A stretch of DNA of 64,000 nt. It comes from Cocos nucifera (Eukaryota; Streptophyta; Magnoliopsida; Arecales; Arecaceae). The notes beneath the pieces are model-generated. The model had not been told where the DNA came from. It did not search any database and saw only the letters and a list, made by a program, of their open reading frames with translations. The stretch lies in the NCBI GenBank assembly GCA_006176705.1, contig QRFJ01001013.1:186501-250500 (forward strand). The letters are read 5' to 3'. Of the stretch, positions 12,192-23,099 are shown piece after piece. Every line of letters starts with the position of its first letter. The stretch's first letter is position 1. A program made the translations under genes and the position numbers.

Positions 12192-13640
12192 ATGCCTCTA
12201 AAGAAGACAACCACCCAACGATCCACCACTTCTGCCATCAGATCTAGGCTGGATCTACCCATTCCTGCTCCATCACCAGTACTTCAACCTCCTCCGCCCG
12301 TGGCCGTGGTGGATCTGGAGCAGTTCAACCTACTGATACAGTAGGTTCGAGGCCTCACCAAAATGGTGCAAGCCATGCAGCAACCTCCAACGGTGGCTCC
12401 ATCAGAAAATCCCCCATCGAGGTACTAAGAATCAATTTCGAGGAGGTGTACTTAGGTCAGCAGACCCGTCACTCCTGGGAAGAAAAAATAGAGAGCTGAA
12501 GAATCTTGTTCTGATCATGATTCCTCTCTAGAAGAAACCTTCCCCATCTATAGTTAGAGATCTTCGAGGATCTGCGATCGAGATGATGTTCTCGATAAAA
12601 AATTAGAAGAAATAGACTGGCGAATTGAGGAAATTTGCCATGTCACCCCAGGTCACCATGATGACATCTGCATTGATTTTCCTTCTCTACTCGAATTATG
12701 CAAGAGCCTATCCCACCGAACTTTAAGCTTCTCCAATTCGAAAGCTACGATAGAACCTCTGATCCAGTCGACCATCTGGAGGCCTTTCGGATCATGATGC
12801 TGCTCCATGGCACGCTAGATGCCATCTTATGTCGAGCTTTAGCATCTACCTTGAAGGAAGCAGCTAGAAGCTGGTACTCGATATTGAAGCTGGGTATGAT
12901 CTTCTCTTTCGATCAGATGAGCCATCAGTTTGTGGCTCATTTTATCAGTAGTCCATGTCCCAGGCGAGGTTTGGACTCTATCATCAATATCAAGTAGAGG
13001 GAGGGAGAGTCGATCTGGGCTTACATCAACCGCTTCAATGCCGCTACACTAGATGTCTAAAATTTAGACTAGTCGATTGCCATGGCCGTGCTCAAGGATA
13101 GCCTTCGAAAGAATGACCTATTGTTCTTCCTGAAGAAGAAGTATCCCAAGGATTTTGCTGATTTGCTTGCTCGGACTGAAGGTTATGCCAGAGCTGAGGA
13201 GGTCTTCAAGTTGAAAGATGAGAAAGCTGTAGGAGAGCAACAGGCAGGCGAATCTAGCAAGCCCATAGTTGAAGAAAAGTCAAACGAAGTTCGGCCATGC
13301 TCCCAGACTCTTCCTAAGCGCAAGCGAGCTAGAACTCCTCTTCGAGCTCGTCGTCAAAGAAGCCCTGACAGAAGGATGCGAAGAGGTTTCCTCCTAGAAG
13401 ACTCCATAACTATGCCTCCCTCAATGCTCTGAAAACATCAATACTGATGGAGACCAAGGAGCAGCTGCCAAGGTCGGAGAGGATGCACACTCACCCTGGC
13501 AAGCGCAATCCTAACAAATACCACCTCTACCATCATGACCATGGTCATGATACTGAAGAGTATATTCAGTTCCAAGATGAGATTGAGGAGCTCATTAGGC
13601 AAGGTCGGCTTGGCCAATTTCTGCAATGTTAGTTTGAAGG
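12192..13640 (+). pseudogene. Gypsy gag of G1 (broken)
   Basis: Starts at ATG 12192 with a basic, Thr/Ser-rich N-terminus, then stops near 12345 and 12427. The segment 12698-13070 is the retrotransposon Gag domain (DPVDHLEAF, RSWYS, FDQMSHQFVAHF, followed by the INRFNAAT segment after an in-frame stop). It continues at 13082-13432 with the KKYPKDFADLLARTEGYARAEE-type helix region and a basic tail. A frameshift leads to the YHHDHGHDTEEYIQ segment at 13447-13632, which usually precedes the protease. No CCHC zinc knuckle is visible. Gag would form the capsid of the element. Confidence 0.85.
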
Positions 13641-13857
13641 AAGAGAAGATCAACCAAGGGTGCTGCCCCAGTCTGAACCATCAAGGAGAGAAGAGCAGCA
13701 GGGAGATCGGCCACCTCTCGACATCATCAACATAATTTCTAGAGGACTTTGATGAGAAGAGGCCAACGGATTTGAAGGATCGGTGAAGAGACAGAGGATA
13801 GAAGAACCCATAGCCTTCACTAAAGCAGATGCTCAAGGAGTTTAGTTTCCACATAAT

Positions 13858-14977
13858 GATGCGGTTGTAATCTCTCTAAACATTGATGACTATGATGTAC
13901 GCCGCATCCTTGTTTGTAATGAAAGTTCGATCGATATTTTATTTTATGATGCTTTCTCCAAAATATCTATACCTAATGGTCAGCTTGGACTGATGAACTT
14001 TCTATTGGTAGGCTTCACTGGCGAAGCAGTACGAGTTGAAGATATAATAACTTTGGTTGTGGTTGCAGGACAATATCCAAGATAGTCCAAGACACGAGTG
14101 GACTTTCTGGTGGTAAAAGCTCCATCGACTTATAACGCGATCCTCGGTCGATTTGGTCTAAACGCACTTCGAGCAGTAGTATCAACATATTACTTAAAAA
14201 TGAAGTTTCCAACAAGCTATAAGATCGGAGAGGTCAGAGGAGATCAAACCCTGGTGAAGCATTGCTATTCAATTGCCTCGCAGAGAGGCGAGCGACTGGA
14301 TCCTTGTCTGATTGATGGGTTGGACGTCCATGATGATCTGATAGAAGAGTGGGATGAGCCTATGGAAGATCTTGTTATCATCCTACTGAATGATGAAAAT
14401 GCGGAGCACACAGTACAGATCGGCTCCAACCTAGCAGAAGAAATACGAGAGTAGCTTGTCAAATTTCTATGGAGGAATGTGGATCTTTTCGCTTGGGTCC
14501 CCGACTACATGCCCGGGATTGATGTATGGGTCATGGAACATCGCCTGGCTGTCGACCCTAAACATTGGCTAGTGAAAGAAAAGATGCACAACCATGCTCC
14601 AAAGAGGTAGAAAGCAATTCTAGAAAAGGTTGACAAGCTCCTCAAGATCAGATTCATCCGAGAAGTCAACTATCCAAATTGGGTCTCCAACATCATGATC
14701 GTCAAAAAGGTGAATGGCAAGTGGAGGATGTGTATAGACTTCAAAAAGCTAAACAAAGTCTGCCCAAAAGACAGCTACCCCATATCCAGAATTGATCAAC
14801 TAGTGGATGCGACCTCGAATCACGAGCTCCTCACCTTCATGGATGCCTTTTTCGACTATAACCAAATCTGGATGGCACCAGAGGACGTGGAGAAGACTGC
14901 TTTTATCACTAACCGTGGTCTTTAATGTTACAGGATTATGCCTTTTAGACTCAAAAATATGGAGGAAACGTACCAAC
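13858..14977 (+). pseudogene. Gypsy pol of G1: protease and 5' part of reverse transcriptase
   Basis: Protease-like core at 13858-14180. The family's DGGSSADILF catalytic motif reads NESSIDILF, so the catalytic Asp is changed to Asn; the distal ILGRFGLNALRAV flap/dimer segment is present. A linker follows (14180-14600, with HTVQIG and the DLFAWVPDYMPGI motif). RT begins at about 14600 and shows IVKKVNGKWRMCIDFKKLNK, PKDSYPI, TFMDAFFDYNQI and FITNRGL, then MPFRLKN after a stop at 14923. The frame is cut at 14977 by copia A2 and resumes at 25388. Reverse transcription would be the role; stops make it inactive. Confidence 0.9.
14973..14977 (+). other. Left copy of 5-bp target duplication for A2
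   Basis: CCAAC just before the A2 5' LTR. The partner is CTAGT at 25383-25387, matching at two positions and differing by three transitions. Leaving out A2 and one 5-bp copy puts the gypsy RT frame exactly in register, which fixes the duplication by position even though its sequence has decayed. Confidence 0.75.
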
Positions 14978-17264
14978 TGTTAGATATGTGTGTCCTAGAA
15001 GCCAGAATTAGTTGACACTTATAATACACATCTAAGAATAAAATTATAATTTTGACTATAAATAATAAAATAGATTATTTTCTATCATAATGTGTATTTG
15101 AAAGTGTTTGTGATACATCCCTTAAGTTAATGGCAATGATGGTTCATATTTTCAAGAGCTGAAAATTTAAAACATGAATTTTCATTACTAACTCATAAAA
15201 TGCTCTCGATCGTAGGATTATTATGAGGATGATGATTGATCTGAAAGATTGATGTATGATTGCTTCTTTAGGATAGATGAGTCTTGAGTCTACGGTATAG
15301 AGATACCAAAGAGAGAATATAGGTACTCATTAAAGAACGAGGGCACTGAGTGTGACCACCTCAAGCAGTCATGAGGAAGTCAACCTTCTCGTCGATGATT
15401 GGCTCGAAGCTGCAATGGTGTGTCTGATTCTTTGACCTAAGGTGCATTGATAGTTCACCTTGAGGGTGTTATAGTTTGACTACACCATAACTCAATCTCC
15501 TAGCCATTCCTAATCTTGAGGTATATGTTGGCTATAGCATCTTCATTGTAGGAATTGGATTGCACCAATAGGAGATCTATTTACCTCAGTAGATGAAGAG
15601 CAGCCCTATGATGATCATGAGAATCAAGTCCATAAGTCCATAGCCATGGTAGAGTGAAATAATAAAAAGAGTTTCTATTAGGATATTTACATTAGACTTG
15701 AATCGAATGATTAATTCATATGATGGAAATTAGGATTTGACGAGATCACCTTAACCTTAATTCGATCGGAGCTCAAGATAAAGGAATTTAATCACATAGA
15801 TAATTGTACCGAGAGGTTCATTTTCAGTTCTGATGAATTGCCACCATATGCTGCTAGGTGTCATTGGTGGATTTTGAGAGCAATTAAAATGATTTGGATG
15901 ATTAATCATACTAGTTATCTGAATCAAAAAAGTTCTGATTCATCAAAAAAATTTTTGATGATGTCGATGATACAGATCAGGACGTATCCCATTACCATAT
16001 GAAACTGAACCTAACTAGGTCACATAAATAAGAGTTTGGATCTGGATATCATCAATTGGACTAACCCAATTCAATTAATTTGAATAAGATTCAATTAGGT
16101 TCAAGAAAATTATGCTAGCACATGATTGAGCCTAATGTTGTCCTTCAATAATTATTAAAGCTTGTCTCGACTGAGCCAAATATATTTGGGCTCACTCAAG
16201 AACCTTTACTTGGTCTGACTGGAGCTTGTCTAAGTTAGAAAAGGGTTGTCTTAATTTATGAGATAAATTTGAGACAACACCTACCATTTTCCATCACCTG
16301 CTAAATCTTGTCTTTAGACTTTGATCAAATATTAACCTTTGACACTTAGACATCTGCCCATGTGTCATGCACCCATAGAAGAGAACATGGGGATTTGTCC
16401 CCCTGCTAAAAAGAAGAAAGAGAGGGGGCACATGCCTAGGGAAGCATTTGCCCCATGAGGATCATGCCTAGAGTCTCATACAGATGGGACTCTAGGTTGC
16501 TTCATGGTTTCAAATTAGGTGGTGCCAAAGAGTCCTGTTTGATCAGTCTTGGCACCACCTAAGAAGGTTCATAAGGGACTCTAATATGATTGGATCAGAT
16601 GATATTATTCCATCAATCAGATTTAGATCTGATTGCATAAAGGACCATGATTGGCCGAGATGATGTGGCACTACATGGCACAGTAGGGTCTATATAAACC
16701 CTGTCTGTGCCTAGAATTGAGAGTTTCTATCCTTTGCCCATACCACAAGGCTTCTCTCCCTCCCTCTCCATGCCACCTTTAGGTCCTCTCTCTCCTATCC
16801 ACGTTCAAGAGTTTTGGGGCTTGAGTTTGGTGCGATCCAAGTAAGAGAAAGGCGACAGAAAAGGAAGAAGGCAGCACTGCTACAAGAGACAACGGCTGAT
16901 CTTCAAAAGCTATTTTGAAGAGATTCAAAATCAGATCTAGATCTAATTTTTGAAGCATAGATTGAGAAGAAGAAGATCTCTAGATCTTATCTGAATGGAT
17001 ACTGGTAGAGGTCAGGCGCTTGCATGGCTACATTCAGAACCTCAAACAACCATCGAGATCATCACAGGATAATTGAATTATCCAAAATATAGGTATAATT
17101 AAATTAAATTTAATTTATTTTTATTTTATTTTATTAAATTAATAAGATCAGATCTGAAGAATCTCTAATCTGATTTGGATCTAAGAGAAAATTTTTTTAA
17201 AATATTTCTCTTGATTCAATTAGATCTGAACGAACCTGATTCAGAAAATAGGATTTTTCCTTCA
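14978..17264 (+). repeat. 5' LTR of copia A2
   Basis: A 2287-bp LTR from TGTTAGATATG to TTCCTTCA. It is collinear with 23100-25382 and with the inverted A1 LTR. A TATATAAA box lies at 16691-16698, followed by a pyrimidine-rich stretch near 16740-16800. Confidence 0.93.
16691..16698 (+). promoter_or_regulatory. TATA box of A2 5' LTR
   Basis: TATATAAA about 570 bp before the LTR end. The corresponding place in the 3' LTR reads TATACAAA (about 24810), a single transition, so only the 5' copy keeps a good box. Confidence 0.5.
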
Positions 17265-17282
17265 ACTTGTATCAGAGCCAGG
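17265..17282 (+). other. Primer-binding site of A2
   Basis: ACTTGTATCAGAGCCAGG directly after the LTR end. It matches the initiator-tRNA-Met complement used by plant copia elements except for two positions at its 5' end. Confidence 0.8.
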
Positions 17283-18340
17283 TTTCAATAATTAATTAGA
17301 TCTAATTTTAATATATTTTTGATCTAATAATTAGATAATTTTAGATATTACATTAGATGTGATTAGATCTAAAATTAAAAATTAAAAAATTAAATAATCT
17401 AGATCTAAGATGTATGAGATGCATGACTAGACTAGGAATAGAATTATTCTATGTATAGTCTAGCATAATCATAATTTTAATTTAATTAATTATAATTTTT
17501 AGATCTATTTATTTATTATTTTTTGATACTATAAATATTATAATTAAATCTAAAAAATAGATAATAAAGTTATTTAATTTTGTTCATATGAGATATGATA
17601 GATGAATATTTAGACTAGTTGTAGAATAGTTCTACAAAGTTATCTTGAATAAATTTAATTTGATATGATCAAATTTAAATTTTATTTTTTAGATATTAAT
17701 GAGATAATTTAGATCTAAAAATATGCATGATATGATATATGAGATGTATGCAAAACATATTTTTAAGTTAGATTAATTTTAATATATGTGATATATATGT
17801 AGATCTAATTAGTTTTGTAGATTCATCATGTTTCTGATTAAAACGTTCCCCTTGGCCGTCCGATCATGAAAATAAAGAAGAGTTTATAGTCCCTCTCCTT
17901 CCATTCGATAGGGTGTTCTGATGATGTATAGGGGTGCTATGCGTTCGTCCTTAATCAGAAATCAAAAACTTATTTTTTACAAAATCCTAGATCCTAAAAT
18001 CTTAAGATTTTATTTACATATTTTATTTATGAACCTTAAACATAATTAAGAATTAAGGTTATAAAATATATTAGATCTAAAATTGAGAATTTTCAGATCT
18101 AAGATATATTCATAAAATTGGGTTCGAATTTGGGTAGCTCAATTAGGTCTAGTGATTGATCAAATCGAATCAAGAGTCAGTTAGATGGGATCAAGAGTGC
18201 TTAAATTGACCAGCCTAATAGAATTAAGTTTGGGTCAAGGTTGAGTCACATGAGTGATTGATCAAATTAAGACCTAATTAGGCTCAGTGGTTAGAGTCTG
18301 GATTGTAGGCTAACCCAATTGATTCTAGCTCAATAATTTA

Positions 18341-18460
18341 GTATCTAAGATAAGTTTAGCAGATACGATCGACTAATTTTTAATTAGAAGCTACTCGACT
18401 CGAATGCATTCTTGTCGAGTTAATGGCATATCCCTTCCACCGGTCTCACTTACCTGACCA
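18341..18460 (+). promoter_or_regulatory. Conserved leader block of A2 with hairpin
   Basis: A block of about 120 nt in the untranslated leader shared with A1 (2241-2357, minus), B (46818-46935) and, with a rearrangement, C (53444-53570). Shared words include a donor-like AAGATAAGTTT (AAGGTAAGT in the others), TTTTTAATT(A/G)GAAGCTACTCG, ATGGCATATCCCTTCCAC and TCTCACTTACCTG. In A2 a perfect 7-bp stem (18393-18399 with 18414-18420) encloses a 14-nt loop. It may be an RNA signal for splicing, packaging or translation; the function is not shown. Confidence 0.5.
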
Positions 18461-19133
18461 TACTTGTCGGCTCAGTCCTGATCTAAGGTGGCTAATAATC
18501 TGAGCTAACTCATGCCACTAGGTTAGTCATAATAGTTATGGTTATGTCAAGTTTAAAAAGATCTAATCAAATCTTTCTAAGAAAAGATTAAGTTTAAGAT
18601 CTTCCATCATTATAGATATGCGGGCCATTTCCTAGATTGATTGTTCTCGACTGATCATAGTGGTTCAGTTGTATCGAAAAGATGCAACCATGTCTATTAG
18701 GCATTGGATGCTATGGGCTGGAGGATGGATTAGGCTCAATATTTTGGATACTATGAGAGATCCAATTAAGAATCCAATCTGTGCAAATGATGGGTCTGAC
18801 TTAACTAAAAAGTGAATCAATATTCCGGATATGGTAAGATTCATGAATTAGAGACCAAGCCTAGGTGCACCATGATTAGAGAATCATTGGATAAGAGTTG
18901 TTCACTCATTGGCTAATCCATCATCAATAACTATTAGGTGAGATGATGAGTCAGTTGGTGGTACTGCACCATCCACTAAAAATCATTAATCATGAAGATT
19001 TTTACATCTCTATAGAAGGAGTATAGGGATCCAAAGAAAATAGTGGAAGCTAATTTATTTAAAAATCAAATCCCTAAATAAATTGGTCAAGTTTTAATTA
19101 CAAAATCTAACTAGAAACTTTGACTCTTTATAG
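18350..19133 (+). other. Putative leader intron of A2 (donor mutated)
   Basis: By alignment to A1, B and C, the donor-like site reads AAG|ATAAGTTT (GT changed to AT) at 18350. The acceptor-like CTTTATAG ends at 19133, just before gag. The span is 784 nt. The G-to-A change would abolish the donor in this copy. Confidence 0.35.
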
Positions 19134-19142
19134 AAAAAAAAA

Positions 19143-20000
19143 ATATCTGCATCCAACCCATTAGCTCGTATCCTAGACACCCATAGATTGATCGGATCCA
19201 ATTACAAAAATTGACTTTGGAACTTCAAAACCATTTTGAGTTTCGAGAAGTTAACTCATGTATTGAACCAGAATCCCTCCATCTTACCAGCCCATCCATT
19301 TGTTGAATAGAGAGTGTCTCTTGATAAATGGATGGATGAAGATAACAAGATCAGATACATGTTGGGCTTGATGTCTAATGATCTTTAGCACCAACATAAA
19401 GATATCAAGACTATCTACCAAATGTTGGCTCATCTGTAAGAGTTGTTTGGTGAACAAAGTCACACAGCCAAATATCAGATCACTAAACGACTGTTTAAGG
19501 CTAAAATGCATAATAGACAGTCAATCCAAGATCATTGTTTGATGATGATCAAGGACTTGGAAGAGCTTGAGAAGCTCGGAGTGAAGTTAGACTAGGATCT
19601 ATAGAATGATATAATTCTACAATCCTTGATTAATGCATATTGCAGTTTATCATGAACTACCATATGCATAAATATCAGAATACTCTGGTCGAACTTATGA
19701 ATATGCAGGTTATTGGTGAGCTTTCTATGAAAGGTTCTAAAGGCTTAGTACTTGCTATGGAATGGACTTCTTCTAAGAGAAAGTTTTTTGGAAAGAAGAA
19801 GAAGTCTGTGAAAAGGTAGAAGGTGGAAGGTGAAAAAAAGAAGAAGGCAGAACTGAAGAAGAAGACCGCTAACAAAGAAATGTATTTTCATTATAATACT
19901 GATGGCCACTAAAAGCGAAACTGCCCTACATACGTGACCATCCTAAAGAATAAGAAGGAGACAGGTCCTTCTGGAGGTATGCTCATTATTGAATCTATCC
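19143..20000 (+). pseudogene. Copia gag of A2 (broken)
   Basis: Reads from the SASNPLARILDTHRLIGSNY segment (its likely ATG is ATA, as in A1) through DKWMDEDNK, MLAHL, LFGEQSHTAKYQITKRLFKAKMH and EDLEKL-type helices. A frameshift occurs near 19640. After it come NYHMHKYQN, a Lys-rich basic stretch and a degraded zinc knuckle near 19884-19925 in which the second Cys is Tyr and a Trp/Gln position is a stop. Gag would form the particle. The open frame on the opposite strand at 19675-19875 is a shadow. Confidence 0.85.
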
Positions 20001-21365
20001 TTATGATTTCTTCTGCATCTAGTTGGGTACTTAACTCTGGTTTTAGTGCTCATTTATGCACTTCTATGCAGGATCTTGAGGATAGCAGGAGGCTGAGGAT
20101 GGTGAGATGATCTTACACGTCAGAAATGGAGTAAGAATTGTTGCTTTAGCCATAGAAATCTATGCTCTTCGACTACCATCTGGCATAGATTTAGTACTTA
20201 AGAATTGTTATTATATGTCTGCCGCAAGTAGGAATTTGATTTCTATTTCACATTTAGCACAAGAAGGCTATGTAATTAGTTTTCTTAAGGACCATTGTAA
20301 TATTCTTTATGAAAAAAATAAAATTACAAGTGGTTTCCTCATTAACGATCTCTATCAGTTGCATATTGATGTATCTGTCTTTAATATCAAGCAAAATATA
20401 AATGCCATAAATGACCCAGGGATAGTCCAAACGATAGGTATCTATGGCACCTAATGCTAGGTCATATAGCAGAAGATAGGGTTAGTAAATTAGAAAAAAT
20501 TGGGCTATTGAGTCTATTGACTTTTGAGTCATATCCAATTTATGAATCAAGTCTTCATGGCAAAATGACTAAGCTCCCTTTTATGAGACATGAGAAAAAG
20601 GCCACAGATCTACTTGCCCTAGTACATACTGATGTGTGCGGCCCATTTGATATATCGGCTAGAGGCAATTTTGATTACTTCATAATCTTTATCGATGATT
20701 TATCTTGGTATGGGTACGTGTATCTTATGAGACACAAGTCTGAAGCTTTTGAAAAGTTCAAGAAATTCAGACATGAAGTCGAAAAGCAAACTGAAAAACC
20801 TATTAAGGTTCTTCGATCAGATTGAGGAGGTGAATACCTTAGTCGAAAATTCTTAGACTATCTCGAGCAAAATGGCAAAGTCTCTCAATGGACTCCACCT
20901 GGAACACCTCAATTCAATAGGGTTTCAGAACAGAGAAACTGGACCCTATTAGATATGGTCTGATCCATGATAAGCTTCACAGACCTTCCAGATTTTTTTT
21001 GGAGACATAGTCTATTAACTGCAATATATTTACTGAATAGAATTTTCTCTAAAACCGTTCCTACCACACCATATGAGATATGGCATGGTAAGAAACCAAC
21101 TTTGAGTCATCTCAGAATTTAGGGTTGTCCGGCTAATATCAAAAGACAATAAGTGGATAAGCTAGACTATAGGTCCTTTAGAGCTCGATTCATAGGATTT
21201 TCTAAAGAGTCATTAGGATATTATTTCTACATTCTAGAAGACCACAATGTGATTGTGAGTTGGCATGCCATCTTTCTTAAAAAATAGTTTATTCAAGATA
21301 GCGGTACTAGAAAGCAGATCAAGCTAGAAGAGAAAGTCTTCCAAGGGCAACGAGCTAAGGATCCT
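20001..21365 (+). pseudogene. Copia pol of A2: protease and integrase (broken)
   Basis: Protease at 20010-20260 shows WVLNSGFSAHLC, with the catalytic Asp changed to Asn, and a frameshift near 20100 before the 20107-20454 frame (ALRLPSGIDLVLKNCYY, RNLISISHLAQ). GAG-pre-integrase follows (LGHIAEDRVSKLEKIGLL). Integrase has its first Asp in LVHTDVCGPF (about 20625), the second in VLRSD*GGEYLS with an in-frame stop at 20822, and the Glu in PGTPQFNRVSEQRN (about 20910), so D, D, E are visible but split. The C-terminal RFIGFSKESLGYYFY and the Pro-rich linker follow at 21190-21420. Confidence 0.88.
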
Positions 21366-23088
21366 ATGGAACCAAATCAGGTTGAGCCAATACAATCACT
21401 ACCTCCTCCACCTCGTAGATCGAAAAGGATTTTCCATCCCCTTGAGAAGTACTTAGGTACTATTTCAGAGAAAGTAGAAAAAATGTTCCTCGTAGGTAAT
21501 GGGGTTCATGGTGATCCCAAAACCTATGATAAGGCAATATCGGATATCGACTCCAAAAAGTAGTTAGAGGTAATGAAGTCAGAAATTGACTCGATGCACT
21601 CAAACTAAGTCTGAACCTTGGTAAATCCATCAGAAGGTATAGTACCTATTGGGTGTAAATGGATCTATAAGAGAAAGATTGGTACAGATGGAAATATGGA
21701 GATATTCAAAGCTAGATTAGTGGCAAAATGTTATGGTCGGTGCGAAGGCATTGACTATCAAGATACCTTTTCACCAGTAGCTATGCTAAAATCCATCCAT
21801 ACATTGCTTGCTGTTGTAGCTTATTTCGATTACAAAATATGGCAAATGGACGTAAAAATGGCATTCCTAAATGGATACCTTGAGGAAGATATCTATATGG
21901 AACAATCATTAGGTTTTACATTTAGTGATGCTGATCACAAAGTATGCAAGCTGCAAAGGTCCATATATAGATTTAAGCAAGCATCTCGGAGCTAGAATAC
22001 TCATTTTAATGATATGATCAAATTATTTGGTTTCATAAAAAATGAGGAGAAATCATTTATTTTCAAAAATGTCAATGGGAGCGCTATTGTCTTCCTTGTA
22101 CCGTACGTAGATGATATCCTCCTTATTTAAAATGATATTCCCATGTTGACCATAGTTAAAATGTGGTTATCTAAAGAATTCTCCATGAAAGATCTAGGAA
22201 AAGCATCCTTCATTCTAGGAATCAAAGTCTATAGAGAAAGACTGAATAGGATGCTAGGTCTTTCATAGAAGATGTACATAGAGAAAGTGTTAAAGAGGTT
22301 TAGCATGAAAAACTCTAAGATGAGACTAGTATCTTTTAGACATGGTATTCATCTCTCCAAGAAAATGTGTCCTAACACATCTAAGAAGATTGAACACATG
22401 AGCAAGATCTCTTATGCTTCAGCAATAGGGAGCCTCATGTATGCCATGTTATATACATGATTTGATATAGCCCATGCTGTGAGTGTTACGAGCAGATATC
22501 AGTTGAATCCAGGTGAAGAATACTAGATTTCTGTGAAATATATCCTTAAGTACTTGAGAAGAATTAAGGATATATTATTGGTTTTTGGTAATGGAGAACT
22601 TCAAGTCTTGGGATATATAGATTCAAATTTTATGTTCGATATAGATGATCGAAAGTCGACATCTAGGAGTCTGTTTGTGTGTAATAATGGTGCTATCAAT
22701 TGGAAGAGTTTCAAGTAGACAGTGATAGTAAATTCCACCATGGAAGCAGAATACATCGCTGCATCAGAAGCTGTGAAGGAGGCATTCTGGTACAAAAAAA
22801 ATTGCCACAGAGATCGGAGTGATGCCATTGGATGTCATTCCTCTGTACTGTGACATCAATGGTGCGACAGCCCTTACTAAAAAGCCAAGGTCTTACCAAA
22901 AATCTAAGCACATCGAGTGGCGATATAACCTCATCCACGATTACCTCGAGAAATGTTATGTCGAGGTCAAGAGAGTTGACTCCACATATAATGCGGTAGA
23001 CCCACTCACAAAGCCGCTGGACCAATAGAAGATCAAAGCCCACCTTAAGAAGATGGAACTTAGATTTATAGCCAATTGGCTTAAGGTT
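21366..23088 (+). pseudogene. Copia pol of A2: reverse transcriptase and RNase H (broken)
   Basis: RT shows GCKWIYKRK (about 21653), ARLVAK, DYQDTFSPVAMLKSIHTLLA, WQMDVKMAFLNGYLEEDIYMEQ, KLQRSIYRFKQASRS and an intact YVDDILL catalytic motif at about 22107, with stops at Trp/Gln positions. Then come LSKEFSMKDLGKASFILGI, the connection region and RNase H (STMEAEYIAASEAVKEAFW at 22736, then a frameshift in an A-run near 22795). The last part is CDINGATALTKKPRSYQKSKHIEWRY and ADPLTKPLDQ-like ending. Role: cDNA synthesis and RNA template removal. It ends just before the polypurine tract. Confidence 0.92.
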
Positions 23089-23099
23089 AAGTGGAAGTT
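23089..23099 (+). other. Polypurine tract of A2
   Basis: AAGTGGAAGTT directly before the 3' LTR. The equivalent in B is AAGTGGAAGAT at 62577-62587. It would prime plus-strand DNA synthesis. Confidence 0.7.
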
